A stretch of DNA of 64,000 nt from Humidesulfovibrio mexicanus (GCF_900188225.1 NZ_FZOC01000002.1:124001-188000); one strand, 5' to 3'; positions 51,772-62,033 are shown, numbered from the stretch's first letter. Numbers and translations: made by a program. The notes: generated by a model not told the origin, from the letters alone.

Positions 51772-53862
51772 ATGGCTCGTGAAATTGTGTACAGCGTTTG
51801 TGGAATGTGCAGCGTCCGTTGTCCCATCGCCGTTAATGTCGAAGACGGCAAGGTGCTCTCGGTTTTCGGCAATCCCCACGCGGCCGGGCTCAAGGGCGCG
51901 TTGTGCGCCCGCGGCGCTGCTGGGCCTGCGCTGCTGAACGACGACGAGCGCCCGCAGACCCCGCTCATCCGCGTTGGCGAGCGTGGCGAGGGCAAGTGGC
52001 GCACGGCGACCTGGGACGAGGCGTTCGATTACGTAGCGGAAAAACTTTCCGCCATTCGCGCCGAGCACGGACCCGAAGCACTGCTCTTCTCCGACCGCGG
52101 CGGTCCGTTCCCGGACCTGCACAAGGCGTTCATGCGCGGATTCGGCTCGCCGAACTACTGCAACCACGATTCCGCCTGCGCCCGCAACGTGCAGCACGCC
52201 GCGCTGTCCGTCTTCGGGTTCGGCCGCAAGGATCTCGTCTACGACCTCAAAAACGCGCGCCACGTGGTGCTGCAGAGCAGAAACCTGCTCGAAGCCATCA
52301 ACGTGAAGGAGGTCAACGACCTCATGGACGCGCGCGACGCGGGCTGCAAGCTCACGGTCATCGACGTGCGCGCCAACATCCCCGCGTCCAAGGCCGACCA
52401 CTTCTTCATGGTCCGGCCCGGCACGGACTACTGCTTCAACCTTGGCGTGCTGCACCTCATCATCAACCAGAAGCTCTACAATCGGAAGTTCGTGAAGGAG
52501 TGGGTGGACGGCTTCGACATCCTGAAGGAGTTCGTGCAGCCCTTCACGCCCGAATATGTCGAGCGCGAGACCGGCGTCAGCGCCATCGCCCTTGAGAACT
52601 TCGTGCATGATTTCGCCAAGGCCGCGCCCCACGTCATCTGGCATCCGGGCTGGATGACCGCCCGCTACAACGATTCCTTCTACATGAGCCGCACGGCCTA
52701 TCTCATCAACGCCCTCATGGGGGCCATCGGCTCCAAGGGCGGTCTGCCCCTGTCATGCAAGGTCGGCGACGTGGGCCGCAAGGGCCTCAAGCCGCTGACC
52801 GAGCTCTTCCCCAAGCCGGAGAAGCCGCGCGCCGATGGCGTGGGCTGGGCCGAGGGCCGCACCCACTTCGACGCCGGTCCGGGGCTTGTGCATCTGGCCT
52901 ATGAAGCCATCGAGTCCGGCAAGCCGTATCCCATCCGCGCGTACATCGCGCATCGGCACGACCCGCTCATGGCCTTCCCCGACCAAAAGGCCGTGAAGAA
53001 GCTGTGGGAGAAGCTCGATCTGCTGGTGTCCGTCACCTTCTCCTGGTCCGACACGGCCTGGAACGCAGACGTTGTGCTGCCCATGAGCACCTTCCTGGAG
53101 CGGGAGAGCATCATCGCCAGCAAGGGCGGCCTGAAGCCGCAGTTCTTCATGCGCAAGCGCGCTGTGGCGCCCCGTTTCGACACCAAGGCCGACTGGGAGA
53201 TCTATGCCGGGCTCGCCAAGCGCCTGGGCATGGAGCCCCTGGCCGTGGACCGCATTGAGCAGCTTTGGGAGCGCCAGCTTGAAGGCACGGGCGTGAGCAT
53301 CGCCGACTTCGACGCCAAGGGCTTTGTGGAGCTGGCCGACAAGCCAACCATCAAGCCTGTGGCCTTCAAGACCCCTTCGGGCAAGGTCGAGGTGGTGAAC
53401 GCCAAGCTGGAGAAGGACGGCCTCAAGTCCCTGCCGCCCTACGTCTCCCCGGCGAAGCCCCCCAAGGACGCCTTCCGCATCTCCTTTGGCCGTTGCGGCC
53501 TGCACACCCAGGGGCACACGGTGAACAATCCGCTCCTCTTCGAGCTGATGCCGGAGAACGTGCTGTGGATCAACAAGACCAAGGCCAAGGCCATGGGCAT
53601 AGAACACATGGACATGGTGGAGGTGGCCTCCGTGGCTCCGGGCGGCACGCCGGGAACCCTGCGCGCCTACGTCACGGAGTTCGTGCATCCGGAATGCGTG
53701 TTCACCATCCACGGTTTTGGCCACACCCTGCCGGTGGAAAGCCGGGCCAAGGGCCGCGGCGTTTCTGACAACGAGCTGATGCCCGGCGGGTTTGCGCGTT
53801 GGGACCGGGCCGGCGGAGCGGTTTCCATGCAGGAGAACTACGTCACCGTGCGCAAGGTCTAG
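51772..53862 (+). CDS. Cytoplasmic molybdopterin oxidoreductase (PhsA/PsrA-like)
   Basis: A 696-residue DMSO-reductase-family enzyme with a 4Fe-4S cluster (C10, C13, C17, C45) and bis-MGD fold. The expected metal-ligand position is occupied by Cys (C136 in HDSACARN), as in thiosulfate/polysulfide reductases and Cys-type formate dehydrogenases. There is no Tat motif: the protein starts directly at the cluster. PsrA and PhsA are normally exported, so this one probably works in the cytoplasm with the divergent 4Fe-4S protein. Candidate substrates are thiosulfate, tetrathionate, polysulfide or formate; context favours sulfur. Confidence 0.85.
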   Translation: MAREIVYSVCGMCSVRCPIAVNVEDGKVLSVFGNPHAAGLKGALCARGAAGPALLNDDERPQTPLIRVGERGEGKWRTATWDEAFDYVAEKLSAIRAEHGPEALLFSDRGGPFPDLHKAFMRGFGSPNYCNHDSACARNVQHAALSVFGFGRKDLVYDLKNARHVVLQSRNLLEAINVKEVNDLMDARDAGCKLTVIDVRANIPASKADHFFMVRPGTDYCFNLGVLHLIINQKLYNRKFVKEWVDGFDILKEFVQPFTPEYVERETGVSAIALENFVHDFAKAAPHVIWHPGWMTARYNDSFYMSRTAYLINALMGAIGSKGGLPLSCKVGDVGRKGLKPLTELFPKPEKPRADGVGWAEGRTHFDAGPGLVHLAYEAIESGKPYPIRAYIAHRHDPLMAFPDQKAVKKLWEKLDLLVSVTFSWSDTAWNADVVLPMSTFLERESIIASKGGLKPQFFMRKRAVAPRFDTKADWEIYAGLAKRLGMEPLAVDRIEQLWERQLEGTGVSIADFDAKGFVELADKPTIKPVAFKTPSGKVEVVNAKLEKDGLKSLPPYVSPAKPPKDAFRISFGRCGLHTQGHTVNNPLLFELMPENVLWINKTKAKAMGIEHMDMVEVASVAPGGTPGTLRAYVTEFVHPECVFTIHGFGHTLPVESRAKGRGVSDNELMPGGFARWDRAGGAVSMQENYVTVRKV

Positions 53863-53888
53863 GCGCGCAGCTGGCGAAAGCGGAAAAC

Positions 53889-53928
53889 AAACCGCCGCTC
53901 CGGAACCATCCGGGGCGGCGGTTTTTTT
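53889..53928. terminator. Terminator between convergent genes
   Basis: AACCGCCGCTCCGGA (from 53889) pairs with TCCGGGGCGGCGGTT, followed by a T run to 53928; it also ends the chemoreceptor gene from the other side. Confidence 0.9.
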
Positions 53929-53945
53929 GTGGGAACAGGCGGGCG

Positions 53946-55958
53946 CTAGGCCTTGCCCATGTCGGCCATGATCTCGCGCAGCTGGTCGGCCAGGCGCTTG
54001 AGCTCCTCCACGTCGCGGGCGGCCTCGTCCATGCCGGCGGAGGTGGACAGGGCGATGTCGTTGATCTCGGCCACGGCGTTGTCCACCTGCGCGCTGGCGT
54101 TGGCCTGCAGCTCCACGGCCGTGGCGATGCCGCGCACGCGAAGGGTGGTGTCGTTGACCATGCCCACGATCTCGCGCAGGGCGTCTCCGGAGAGCGCCGC
54201 CAATTCCGTCGTCAGCTCGATGGACCGCGCCGAGTCCTCCACCTGGGCCACGTTGGCGCGTGTGCCCTGCTGGATGCTGCCGATGGCGTCGCCCACCTCC
54301 TTGGTGGCGTCCATGGTCTTTTCCGCCAGTTTGCGCACCTCGTCGGCCACCACGGCGAAGCCGCGTCCCGCGTCGCCCGCGCGCGCGGCCTCGATGGCGG
54401 CGTTCAGCGCCAGCAGGTTCGTCTGGTCGGCGATGTCGCGGATGACGTTCATCACTTGACCGATGGCCTCGGCCTGCCTGCCCAAGGCCCCCATGTTTTC
54501 CTTGAGGGTCAGGGACTGTGTGCGGACCTCCTCAACCGAGGCCACGACCTTGCGCACCACGTCCGCACCCTCCGTGGCCTTGCCGCCCGCGCCCTCCGCG
54601 CCCTGGGCGGCTATGCCCGCGCTCTCGGCCGCGCCGTGAATGGACTCGTTCATGTCGGCCATGGCCTGGGTTGTGGCCCCGGCGCGGTCGCGTTGCTGGG
54701 CCGCGCCGTCCTCGGCCTGGCGGATCTGGTCGCTCAGGCGGCGCGCGCAGTCCACCAGCGAGCGCACCACGTCTTCCGCCTTCCGGGCGGCGGTGGTGAC
54801 GATCTCGTTCTGGGCCATGATGCGGGCTTCCTGGGCGCGCAGTTCGGTGAGGTCGGTGTACAGGCACATGGCGCCCATGGGCGCGCCGGTGATGTCGTTG
54901 AAGAGCGGCGAGGCGGCGATGAGGATGCGCCGTGTGCCTCCCTTGCGGCCGGTAAGGTCCACCTCGCGGGTGATGGTGCTGTTTTCGGCCATGGCCTGGC
55001 CCAGCACGGTCTGCCTGCTGGCGTCTCCGTAGAAGAAGTGCGCCACGTTCTGGCCCACGAAATCCTCCGGCGCGCCATCGTGCTCCAGAATGGTCAACAG
55101 GGTTTGATTGGTCTGGACCATTTCGCTCTTCTCGTTCACCACGACATAGGGCGTGGCGATGCCCTTGAGCACCCCGCGCGTGAAGCCGAGGGACTGCTGG
55201 GCCGTTGCGGCCATGGCTTTCAAGGCTTCGGCCACTTCCCGGAGTTCGCCGCCGAATTCGCCCGCGAGGCGTTCGTCGAAGCGTCCTTGGGATTGGCGCG
55301 TGGCGAAATCCCGGATGTTCCCCAGGGGCGTGAGGACCATCCGGCCGCCCAGGTAGAGCAGACAGGCCATGGACGCCATAAGGACCAGGCCCAGCAGCAG
55401 CACATTGCGGAATATGCCCGCATCCATGGTTTTGTAGTCTTCGTAGGCGGTCTTGGACTTTTTGGCCTGGTCGGCTATGGCGGTCTGGACCACTTCCTTC
55501 ACTGCGCGCCACAGCTTGGTTTCGCGCGTGTTCAGCAGTTCCGTGGCCTCTTGGGCCTTGCCCGCCTTGGCCAGGGCCATCACCTCGGTCTTGAGGGCGT
55601 GGGACTGGTCCCACAGGGCGGGCAGGGCGGAAAGCTTGGTCGCCATGTCGCCGGTGGAACGCTTTTGCGCGGCCTCCAGGGCCTTGCGGAACTTGACGTC
55701 GGCCGCATTGTGGTTCTCTTCGGCTTTCGTGTCGCCGGGGTTCAGCACCACGTTGCGGGTGGCCTGCTCGGTCTGCAGCCCCTGGGCGTACATCTCCTGC
55801 AGGTTGAGCAGCAGGGCCTCTTCGACGTTGATGATATGCTCGAAAGTGGCGGCGGTGCGCTTGGACTGGAGCGAGAAGAGCAGCAGGCTGGAGGCGAAAC
55901 CGGCGAGGGTCACCGCTCCAAGGAGCAGCAGCAGGGTCTTGATGGTCAGTCGCTTCAT
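53946..55958 (-). CDS. Chemoreceptor with 4HB sensor and PAS domain
   Basis: A 670-residue methyl-accepting protein. Membrane helix 1 (about 7-28), a helical periplasmic four-helix-bundle-like domain (about 30-185), membrane helix 2 (about 188-208), HAMP, a cytoplasmic PAS domain (about 265-375, with [19 protein letters not shown]), coiled coil, and the signalling tip [18 protein letters not shown]. It combines a periplasmic and a cytoplasmic sensory input, the latter often redox. ATG 55958 follows GGGAGAA. Monocistronic. Confidence 0.95.
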   Translation of the reverse strand: MKRLTIKTLLLLLGAVTLAGFASSLLLFSLQSKRTAATFEHIINVEEALLLNLQEMYAQGLQTEQATRNVVLNPGDTKAEENHNAADVKFRKALEAAQKRSTGDMATKLSALPALWDQSHALKTEVMALAKAGKAQEATELLNTRETKLWRAVKEVVQTAIADQAKKSKTAYEDYKTMDAGIFRNVLLLGLVLMASMACLLYLGGRMVLTPLGNIRDFATRQSQGRFDERLAGEFGGELREVAEALKAMAATAQQSLGFTRGVLKGIATPYVVVNEKSEMVQTNQTLLTILEHDGAPEDFVGQNVAHFFYGDASRQTVLGQAMAENSTITREVDLTGRKGGTRRILIAASPLFNDITGAPMGAMCLYTDLTELRAQEARIMAQNEIVTTAARKAEDVVRSLVDCARRLSDQIRQAEDGAAQQRDRAGATTQAMADMNESIHGAAESAGIAAQGAEGAGGKATEGADVVRKVVASVEEVRTQSLTLKENMGALGRQAEAIGQVMNVIRDIADQTNLLALNAAIEAARAGDAGRGFAVVADEVRKLAEKTMDATKEVGDAIGSIQQGTRANVAQVEDSARSIELTTELAALSGDALREIVGMVNDTTLRVRGIATAVELQANASAQVDNAVAEINDIALSTSAGMDEAARDVEELKRLADQLREIMADMGKA

Positions 55959-56071
55959 GTGGATTCTCCCGAAAAGACGTGGAGCAGGGCGCAGAGCGCC
56001 CCACGATAAGGGATAACCCGCATGTAGCGTTCAAAACACGGAAAGGCAACCGCGAGGCGCGACCGCCGCGA

Positions 56072-56626
56072 TCAAAACACCACGGCCTCGAACCAGAAGA
56101 GCTGCGTGGAGGCGTTGCGCCAGGCCGTGGCGGGCAGCCCGGCCTTGCGGCAGGTCTGGGCCAGGAACTGCTCGCGATCCCAGCCCCATTCCACGGGCAC
56201 CTGCGGCAAGAGCAGGCCCTGGCGCTGGCCTTGACGCACAATGAGCCCGTGGCGGCCCACCTCGACTTGCTCCGGGTTTGGGCAGGGCAGCACCGGGCCG
56301 AGGACAGAGACCTCGATCTCCAGGTCGGCCAGTTCGTCCGCGCCCAAGGGGGCGAAGCGAGGATCCTCGAAGGCGGCGGCGCGGGCCATGGTCCATACCG
56401 TGCGGTACAGCGGGCCCTGGCCCACGATGTTGCCGATGCAGCCGCGCAGCTGGCTTTGGCGTTTCAGCGTCACAAAGGCGCCCAGCTCGCGCCGGAGCAG
56501 TTCGGATTCCGGCGGAGCGGGGGGCTCGCCTTCCCGGCCGGAAAGCCGGGATGAGACGGACAGCAGGACGAGATCCTTCAGGAACTTCTTTTCCGCATCC
56601 GTTGGTGAGAGCGAGAAGCGTTCCAT
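56072..56626 (-). CDS. AMMECR1-domain protein
   Basis: A 184-residue protein of the AMMECR1 family (AmmeMemoRadiSam system protein A). The hallmark LRGCIG motif lies near residues 59-64 (SQLRGCIGNIVG), with EDPRFAPL and LEIEVSVLGP following. The biochemical role is unsettled; in many bacteria it occurs with Memo and a radical SAM protein, which are not next to it here. It is 22 bases downstream of purN on the same strand. Confidence 0.93.
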   Translation of the reverse strand: MERFSLSPTDAEKKFLKDLVLLSVSSRLSGREGEPPAPPESELLRRELGAFVTLKRQSQLRGCIGNIVGQGPLYRTVWTMARAAAFEDPRFAPLGADELADLEIEVSVLGPVLPCPNPEQVEVGRHGLIVRQGQRQGLLLPQVPVEWGWDREQFLAQTCRKAGLPATAWRNASTQLFWFEAVVF

Positions 56627-56648
56627 GTGGTTCCTCCTTGGCGTGGCG

Positions 56649-57350
56649 TCAATGAACGGGCAGGAACCCCGGCTCCAGGGCCGGGCTGGCGAGGTAGGGC
56701 AGGGTGGCGTCGCCGCAGGCGGCTGGGGCCGCGTCCGCAACCAGCACGCGCCGTCCGTCGATGTGGAGGCGACCGGCCGCGAGCCAGGCCAGCGCCTGGG
56801 GGTAGATGCAGTGCTCAAGCGTGAGGATGCGTGCGGCAAGGGCATCCGCGCCTTCGCCGGGCAGAACGGGCACGGCCGCCTGAATGATGACCGGGCCGTG
56901 GTCCATGATCTCGTCCACGAAGTGCACGCTGCACCCGGCCAGGCGCACCCCGTAGTGTTCGGCGTCGGCCGCGCCGTGGGTGCCGGGGAAGCTGGGCAAA
57001 AGCGCCGGGTGGATGTTGACCACCGCTCCCGGAAAGGCGTGCAGGAACCCCGGCGTCAGCATCCGCATGAATCCTGCCAGGACCACGGCGCCCGCGCCAG
57101 CACGCACGCCGTGCTCGCCGATGACCCGGACCATCTCGGCGTCAAAGGCCTCCCGGCTGCCGAAATCCGTGTGGGGGCGGCTCCAGGTGGCGATGCCGCG
57201 CGCGCGCGCGCGCTCCAGTCCATAGGCGTCCGGCTTGTTGGAAACCACGAGGCGCACCTCGGCGTCTAGTGAACCGGCGTCGATTTTGTCCAGAATGGAT
57301 TGCAGGTTCGAACCGCCGCCGGAAACCAGCACGGCAAGGGGCATGGGCAT
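56649..57350 (-). CDS. purN: Phosphoribosylglycinamide formyltransferase (PurN)
   Basis: A 233-residue enzyme for step three of purine synthesis, transferring formyl from 10-formyl-THF to GAR. Motifs: LVSGGGSNLQS at the N-terminus, NIHPALLPSFPG with the catalytic Asn/His, and the catalytic Asp in EIMDHGPVI. The C-terminal tail is longer than the common 190-215 residues. ATG 57350 was chosen because GGAG lies eight bases upstream; GTG 57359 would overlap that site. PurU, acting on the same folate pool, is encoded 1.6 kb away. Confidence 0.94.
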   Translation of the reverse strand: MPMPLAVLVSGGGSNLQSILDKIDAGSLDAEVRLVVSNKPDAYGLERARARGIATWSRPHTDFGSREAFDAEMVRVIGEHGVRAGAGAVVLAGFMRMLTPGFLHAFPGAVVNIHPALLPSFPGTHGAADAEHYGVRLAGCSVHFVDEIMDHGPVIIQAAVPVLPGEGADALAARILTLEHCIYPQALAWLAAGRLHIDGRRVLVADAAPAACGDATLPYLASPALEPGFLPVH

Positions 57351-57539
57351 GGGAAGCACTCCGTTGTTCCGAATTGGCCGATGTCCTGGGAGCAGGTTCG
57401 GCTGGGGCCTTCCTACCCTGTTTCCAGCCGGATGGGAACCGGGCCGCGCATCTTGTCAATGGAAGCGTTCGCGCATATCATGTCTAATTCCGGTACGGGG
57501 GCGCAGTGCCTCCCTGCCCAACCAGCATGAGGTTTGTTG

Positions 57540-58709
57540 ATGTCTTGTCGTTCCTTTTTTCGTGGCTGCGGCCTGCCTGTTGTTTCCCTGCTTTTTGCCC
57601 TGCTGCTGCCCTCCCTGGCGCTTGCCGCCCTGCCGCAACCTGTGGAGCAGAACATGGGCGCGTTGCTGGACCTGTCCCAGAAAAAGGGCGGCGCGATCAA
57701 TCCCAACGATTACAACGCGCTGCTTGATTACGTGATGCAGCTTACCGGCGACGCCAGGGACATTGTTCCAGGCCGCCGCTGCGACGGCAACGGTACCGTG
57801 CTGCGCGTGACCATGAAGACCGGGCTTTCCCGGCTTATGCACTACTGCTACAATCCGGCCATTCCCAACTACCTGCTGTTCCCCAGCGTGTTGCGCCTGG
57901 GCGGCTGGTACGCGGGCAGCGACATTCTGACCAAGGAGCCCAGGCCCTGGACCCATGTGGGCAAGAACGAGGCTCCCCTGGCCTTGTGGGGGCAAGAGTA
58001 CGAGGTCAACGCCCCGGATTCTTTCGGCGGCGGCTATTATCGTTACGATCTGAACCGCCTGCTCATTTTGACCAAGCATAACGGCAAGAACGTGCTCATC
58101 TCCATCAGCAAGCAGAAGAACAAGTCCAGCGTGGGCAAGAAGGCCGTCATCCTGGACGAGGGCGAGTGGAGCTATTTCTACTCGGGCATCAACGGGCTCA
58201 ACAAGGGCCTCATCGGCTGGGCCGACACCTACATGTACGATTCGGCCTCGGTGCAGGTCTTTGTGGAGGATTCTCCCGGCCAGACCACCTTCACCCTGTT
58301 CAAGTGGCTGCGCGCGGGCTGGTCCGGCCTCAACGTGGTCCAGAAGAGCCACATCAACGATGGCGCCACCCGCTACGCCAACGCCTTCAAGCGCATTGTG
58401 GAGAGCGACCGCCTGCCCGCGCCCGAGGAACTGGCCGCAAATGTCCGCGCCTTGTCCACCATGAGCGACGCCGAGCTCGACCACAAGATCAGCGCCTACG
58501 CCGTGGCCATCGAGAACATCTCCAGGACCACGCCGGCCATGAAAAAGAGCGAGTTCCAGAAGGTGGTGGAGAACGGCCGCTACGCCAGCATTCTGAACCG
58601 CGAGGAGCGCGTGGGCGCCATCCTGGTGGAGTATCTGAAGAGCCGCCTGGGCAAGCGCCCGCTGGTGGATTTCCCGGCCGCGCCCGTGGCCGCGAGCCGC
58701 AAGGGATAG
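57540..58709 (+). CDS. Exported protein of unknown function
   Basis: A 389-residue protein with a clear signal peptide (about 1-30, ending LALAALPQ), so periplasmic or outer membrane. No family is recognised. It has a compact aromatic-rich middle (YYRYDLNRLL, WSYFYSGINGL, WADTYMYDSASVQVF) suggesting a beta-rich domain, and a helical C-terminal third with AELDHKISAYAVAIEN. Only two or three Cys remain after cleavage (near 83 and 104). ATG 57540 has GAGG at -11 to -8. First gene of a run with a small Cys-rich gene and purU (26- and 9-base gaps). Confidence 0.8.
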   Translation: MSCRSFFRGCGLPVVSLLFALLLPSLALAALPQPVEQNMGALLDLSQKKGGAINPNDYNALLDYVMQLTGDARDIVPGRRCDGNGTVLRVTMKTGLSRLMHYCYNPAIPNYLLFPSVLRLGGWYAGSDILTKEPRPWTHVGKNEAPLALWGQEYEVNAPDSFGGGYYRYDLNRLLILTKHNGKNVLISISKQKNKSSVGKKAVILDEGEWSYFYSGINGLNKGLIGWADTYMYDSASVQVFVEDSPGQTTFTLFKWLRAGWSGLNVVQKSHINDGATRYANAFKRIVESDRLPAPEELAANVRALSTMSDAELDHKISAYAVAIENISRTTPAMKKSEFQKVVENGRYASILNREERVGAILVEYLKSRLGKRPLVDFPAAPVAASRKG

Positions 58710-58735
58710 CCCGGTCAAGACCAAGGAGCCAGCCC

Positions 58736-58963
58736 ATGCAATTGTGCGAATCCGACGCCAAGTTCAAGTACTGCCCGTTGCTCAAAACGCGCGAGGACAA
58801 GCTCAAGTTCTGCCAGGGCTCCATGTGCATGTTCTGGCGCTGGGCCAATCCCGCCGTTACCGGCGCGGACGCGGAAGGTTTCTGCGGCGCGGCCGGTCCC
58901 GCCGTGCTTGCGGCCGCCTTCACCGCGGCGGACGACTCCCCCAAGCCCCCAATCGAGGATTAG
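58736..58963 (+). CDS. Small Cys-rich protein
   Basis: A 75-residue protein with five Cys: C4, C13, C26 and C31 (CQGSMC) plus C49. Trp/Met-rich CMFWRW follows the fourth. The spacing does not match a ferredoxin; a zinc or unusual Fe-S site is possible. No family recognised. AAGGAG lies eight bases upstream of the ATG. Located between the exported protein and purU, nine bases from purU. Confidence 0.75.
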   Translation: MQLCESDAKFKYCPLLKTREDKLKFCQGSMCMFWRWANPAVTGADAEGFCGAAGPAVLAAAFTAADDSPKPPIED

Positions 58964-58972
58964 CGCCAAGCC

Positions 58973-59905
58973 ATGACCGTCGCCAAGCCTTCCTGCAAGC
59001 CCGGCCCCGTGGGCCAGGCCGGAACCGCGCGCCTGCTCGTCACCTGCGCGGACCGGCCGGGCGTTGTCGCCGCCGTGAGCGGTTTTCTGCACGCCCGCGG
59101 GGTGAACATCATCCACTCCGACCAGCATTCCACCGATCCCGAAGGCGGACGCTTCTTCATGCGTCAGGAGTTCTACCACGCGGGCTTGGAGCACTGCCTG
59201 GATGGACTCATGCGCGACTTCGGCCGCGAGGTGGCCTCGGAATTCAAGATGGATTGGCGCGTGGTGCCCTGCGTTCGCAAGAAGCGCATGGCCATCCTCG
59301 TTTCCAGGCTGGACCACGCGCTCATGGACTTGCTGTGGCGCGTGGACCGGGGCGAACTGCCCGCGGAGATTCCGCTGGTCATCAGCAACCACCCGGATCT
59401 GCGCCGCGCGGTGGAGTCCTTCGGCGTGGCCTTCCACCATGTGCACGTGCCGGAGGCCAAGGACATCTCGCGCGGGCGCGGCCTGGCCCTGCACGAGGAG
59501 CGCATGGTCCAACTGCTGGACGAAGCCCCCGGAGGCCCCGTGGATCTGCTGGTGCTGGCGCGCTACATGCGCATCCTGTCGCCCGCGCTGGTCAAGCGCT
59601 TTCCCCGGCGCATCATCAACATCCACCATTCCTTTCTGCCCGCCTTCGAGGGGGCGGACCCGTACCGCCGCGCGGCCGAGCGGGGGGTCAAGCTCATCGG
59701 CGCCACGGCGCACTATGTCACCGGCAGGCTGGACAAGGGCCCCATCATCGAGCAGGACGTGATCCGCGTGTCGCACCGGCACCGTGTCGACGAACTGAAG
59801 ATCCTGGGCCGTGACATCGAGCGGCAGGTGCTGTCCCGCGCGGTGCGCTGGCATCTGGAGGATCGCGTGCTGGTGGACGGCAACAAGACCATCGTCTTCG
59901 CCTGA
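58973..59905 (+). CDS. purU: Formyltetrahydrofolate deformylase (PurU)
   Basis: A 310-residue enzyme hydrolysing 10-formyl-THF to THF and formate. N-terminal ACT domain (about 19-95; [17 protein letters not shown]), then a formyltransferase-like domain with [11 protein letters not shown] and the Asp of [12 protein letters not shown]. In a formate-oxidising sulfate reducer the released formate could feed FdhAB. Followed by a terminator. Confidence 0.95.
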   Translation: MTVAKPSCKPGPVGQAGTARLLVTCADRPGVVAAVSGFLHARGVNIIHSDQHSTDPEGGRFFMRQEFYHAGLEHCLDGLMRDFGREVASEFKMDWRVVPCVRKKRMAILVSRLDHALMDLLWRVDRGELPAEIPLVISNHPDLRRAVESFGVAFHHVHVPEAKDISRGRGLALHEERMVQLLDEAPGGPVDLLVLARYMRILSPALVKRFPRRIINIHHSFLPAFEGADPYRRAAERGVKLIGATAHYVTGRLDKGPIIEQDVIRVSHRHRVDELKILGRDIERQVLSRAVRWHLEDRVLVDGNKTIVFA

Positions 59906-59928
59906 TTTCTTCTTTATTTGAAATGAAT

Positions 59929-59970
59929 ACGGCCGGGGCCGGGCGATGTGCCTGGCTCCGGCCGTTTTGT
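59929..59970. terminator. Terminator between purU and uraA
   Basis: ACGGCCGG (59929-59936) pairs with CCGGCCGT (59958-59965), with a further inner stem and a T-rich end on the plus strand. It can serve both convergent genes. Confidence 0.85.
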
Positions 59971-59996
59971 TTCTGCCGGGTTGTCTGGGCGGGCGG

Positions 59997-61286
59997 CTAC
60001 AGATCCGTCTTCTCGCTGGTCAGCCCGCTTTTTTCCAGCAGGCGGAAGACGATGGACAGGCCCATGCCCACCACTGTTGCCAGGGCCATGCCCTTGAGCT
60101 GCACGTTGCCGATCTGGATGGCCGCGCCGCTGATGCCCACGATGAAGGTGATGGCCGTGAGGGTGAGGTTCACGGGCTTGGAGTAGTCCACCTTGGCCTC
60201 CACCAACATGCGGATGCCCGAGGCGGCGATGACGCCGAAGAGCAGGATGCACACCCCGCCCATGACCGGGGCGGGAATGGACTGGATGAAGGCCGAGAGC
60301 GTACCCACGAAGGCCAGCGCGATGGACAGCACGGCCGCGCCGCCGATGACCCATACCGAGTAGACGCGGGTGATGGCCATGACCCCGATGTTCTCGCCGT
60401 AGGTTGTGGTGGGCACGCTGCCCATGAAGCCGGAAAGCACCGTGGACACGCCGTCGCCCATGAGCGAGCGGTGCAGGCCGGGGTCGCGGGTCAGGTCGCG
60501 CTCCACGATGTTGCCGGTGACCACCAGGTGTCCGATGTGCTCGCTGATGACCACCAGGGCGGCGGGCAGGATGACGAGCACGGCGTTCAGGTCGAAGACC
60601 GGGGCGTAGAACGTGGGAGTGGCCAGCAGCGGGGCGGCCGCAACTGCGGCGAAGGACACCATGCCCAGGCCCATTGCCGTAAGATAGCCCGCCAGAATGC
60701 CGATGAGCACCGGGATGACGGCCATGAAGCCCCGGAAGAGCACCGAGCCGAAGGCCACGGTCAAAAGCGTCACCATGGACACGATGACCGCGTTCGCGTC
60801 CACCGCGCCGGTCTTGGGGTCGGGCATTATGCCGGCCATGCCCGTGGCCACGCTCGCCAGTTCAAGGCCGATGAGCGCCACGATGGGACCCATGGTGGCC
60901 GGGGGCAGCACGATGGAGATCCAGCCCGGCCCGAAGCGCCAGATGATGAGCGCCACGCAGATGAACACCAGTCCCGCCGCGATGAAGCCGCCCAGGGCGA
61001 GCGGGTAGTTGGCTCCCCAGAAGGCCTTGTCCGCGCCGAGCACCACGAACACAGGCGAGAGGAAGGCGAAGCTGGAGCCCAGGAAGGCCGGGGCCTTGCC
61101 CTTGCACAGAAAGAGATAGATGAGCGTGCCCACGCCGTTCATCAAGAGCACGATGGCGGGGTCGATCTTGAACAGGGTGGGCACCAGCACGCTGGCCCCG
61201 AACATGGCGAATAGATGCTGGAAGCTCAAGGGAACGCCCTGCAGGAAGGGCACTTTTTCCTCGACCTGGATGATTCTTCTGCTCAT
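59997..61286 (-). CDS. uraA: Uracil:proton symporter (UraA-like)
   Basis: A 429-residue NCS2-family permease with about 14 helices. QHLFAMFGASVLVPTL at the N-terminus and the substrate-site segments ISEHIGHLVVTGN and TTTYGENIGVMAITRV are diagnostic of uracil/xanthine permeases, with the uracil type favoured by the adjacent upp. It lies 120 bases downstream of upp on the same strand, beyond a terminator, so its level may be set by read-through. Confidence 0.93.
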   Translation of the reverse strand: MSRRIIQVEEKVPFLQGVPLSFQHLFAMFGASVLVPTLFKIDPAIVLLMNGVGTLIYLFLCKGKAPAFLGSSFAFLSPVFVVLGADKAFWGANYPLALGGFIAAGLVFICVALIIWRFGPGWISIVLPPATMGPIVALIGLELASVATGMAGIMPDPKTGAVDANAVIVSMVTLLTVAFGSVLFRGFMAVIPVLIGILAGYLTAMGLGMVSFAAVAAAPLLATPTFYAPVFDLNAVLVILPAALVVISEHIGHLVVTGNIVERDLTRDPGLHRSLMGDGVSTVLSGFMGSVPTTTYGENIGVMAITRVYSVWVIGGAAVLSIALAFVGTLSAFIQSIPAPVMGGVCILLFGVIAASGIRMLVEAKVDYSKPVNLTLTAITFIVGISGAAIQIGNVQLKGMALATVVGMGLSIVFRLLEKSGLTSEKTDL

Positions 61287-61372
61287 CTCTCGTTGCTCCT
61301 TTGGTTCCCGAACCTCGTGTCAGGTTCCGTTGACCGTTGGCGGCCGCAGCTGGGCACGCCGGGCGCTGGCCG

Positions 61373-61398
61373 AAAAAAGGGGGCGTCCCGCGCCCCCC
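61373..61398 (-). terminator. Terminator or attenuator between upp and uraA
   Basis: On the minus strand GGGGGGCGCGGGACGCCCCC forms a 6-bp GC stem followed by six Ts, immediately after the upp stop codon. Confidence 0.8.
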
Positions 61399-61406
61399 GT
61401 GCTGTG

Positions 61407-62033
61407 CTATTTCGTGCCGAATATCTTGTCGCCCGCGTCACCGAGTCCGGGCAGGATGTACCCCTTGTCGTTCAGGCGTTCGTCCACGCTGGCGCAGTAG
61501 ATGTCAACGTCCGGGTGCTTGTCCTGGATGCGCTTGATGCCTTCGGGCGCGGCCACCAGGAAGATGCCGCGTATCTGCGTGCACCCCGCCTGCTTCAGCA
61601 GATCGATGGTGGCCTCAAGCGTGCCGCCGGTGGCCAGCATGGGATCCAGGATGAGGGCCATGCGCGCCTTGATGTCGCTGGCGAGCTTTACGTAATATTT
61701 CACCGGCTTGAGGGTTTCCTCATTGCGGTAGAAGCCCACCACGCTCACCTTTGCGCCGGGCACCATGTCCAAAACCCCGTCCATCATGCCGAGCCCCGCG
61801 CGCAGAATGGGCACCACGGTGATCTTTTTGCCCTTGATGCGCTCGATTTCCACCTCTCCGGCCCAGCCCTTGATGGTCTTTTTCTCCACCTGCAGATCCT
61901 TGGTGGCCTCGTAGGTGAGCAGGCGCGCCAGTTCCTTGGTCACATCGCGGAACAGGCTGGTGGTGATGTCGTGCTTGCGGAGCAGGCCGAGCTTGTGCTT
62001 GACGAGCGGATGCTGGGCCACGTGAACGGCCAT
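61407..62033 (-). CDS. upp: Uracil phosphoribosyltransferase
   Basis: A 208-residue salvage enzyme making UMP from uracil and [16 protein letters not shown] at the N-terminus, [13 protein letters not shown], the PRPP loop DPMLATGGT near 130-138, and the C-terminal [13 protein letters not shown] are all canonical. Works with UraA downstream. Confidence 0.97.
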   Translation of the reverse strand: MAVHVAQHPLVKHKLGLLRKHDITTSLFRDVTKELARLLTYEATKDLQVEKKTIKGWAGEVEIERIKGKKITVVPILRAGLGMMDGVLDMVPGAKVSVVGFYRNEETLKPVKYYVKLASDIKARMALILDPMLATGGTLEATIDLLKQAGCTQIRGIFLVAAPEGIKRIQDKHPDVDIYCASVDERLNDKGYILPGLGDAGDKIFGTK

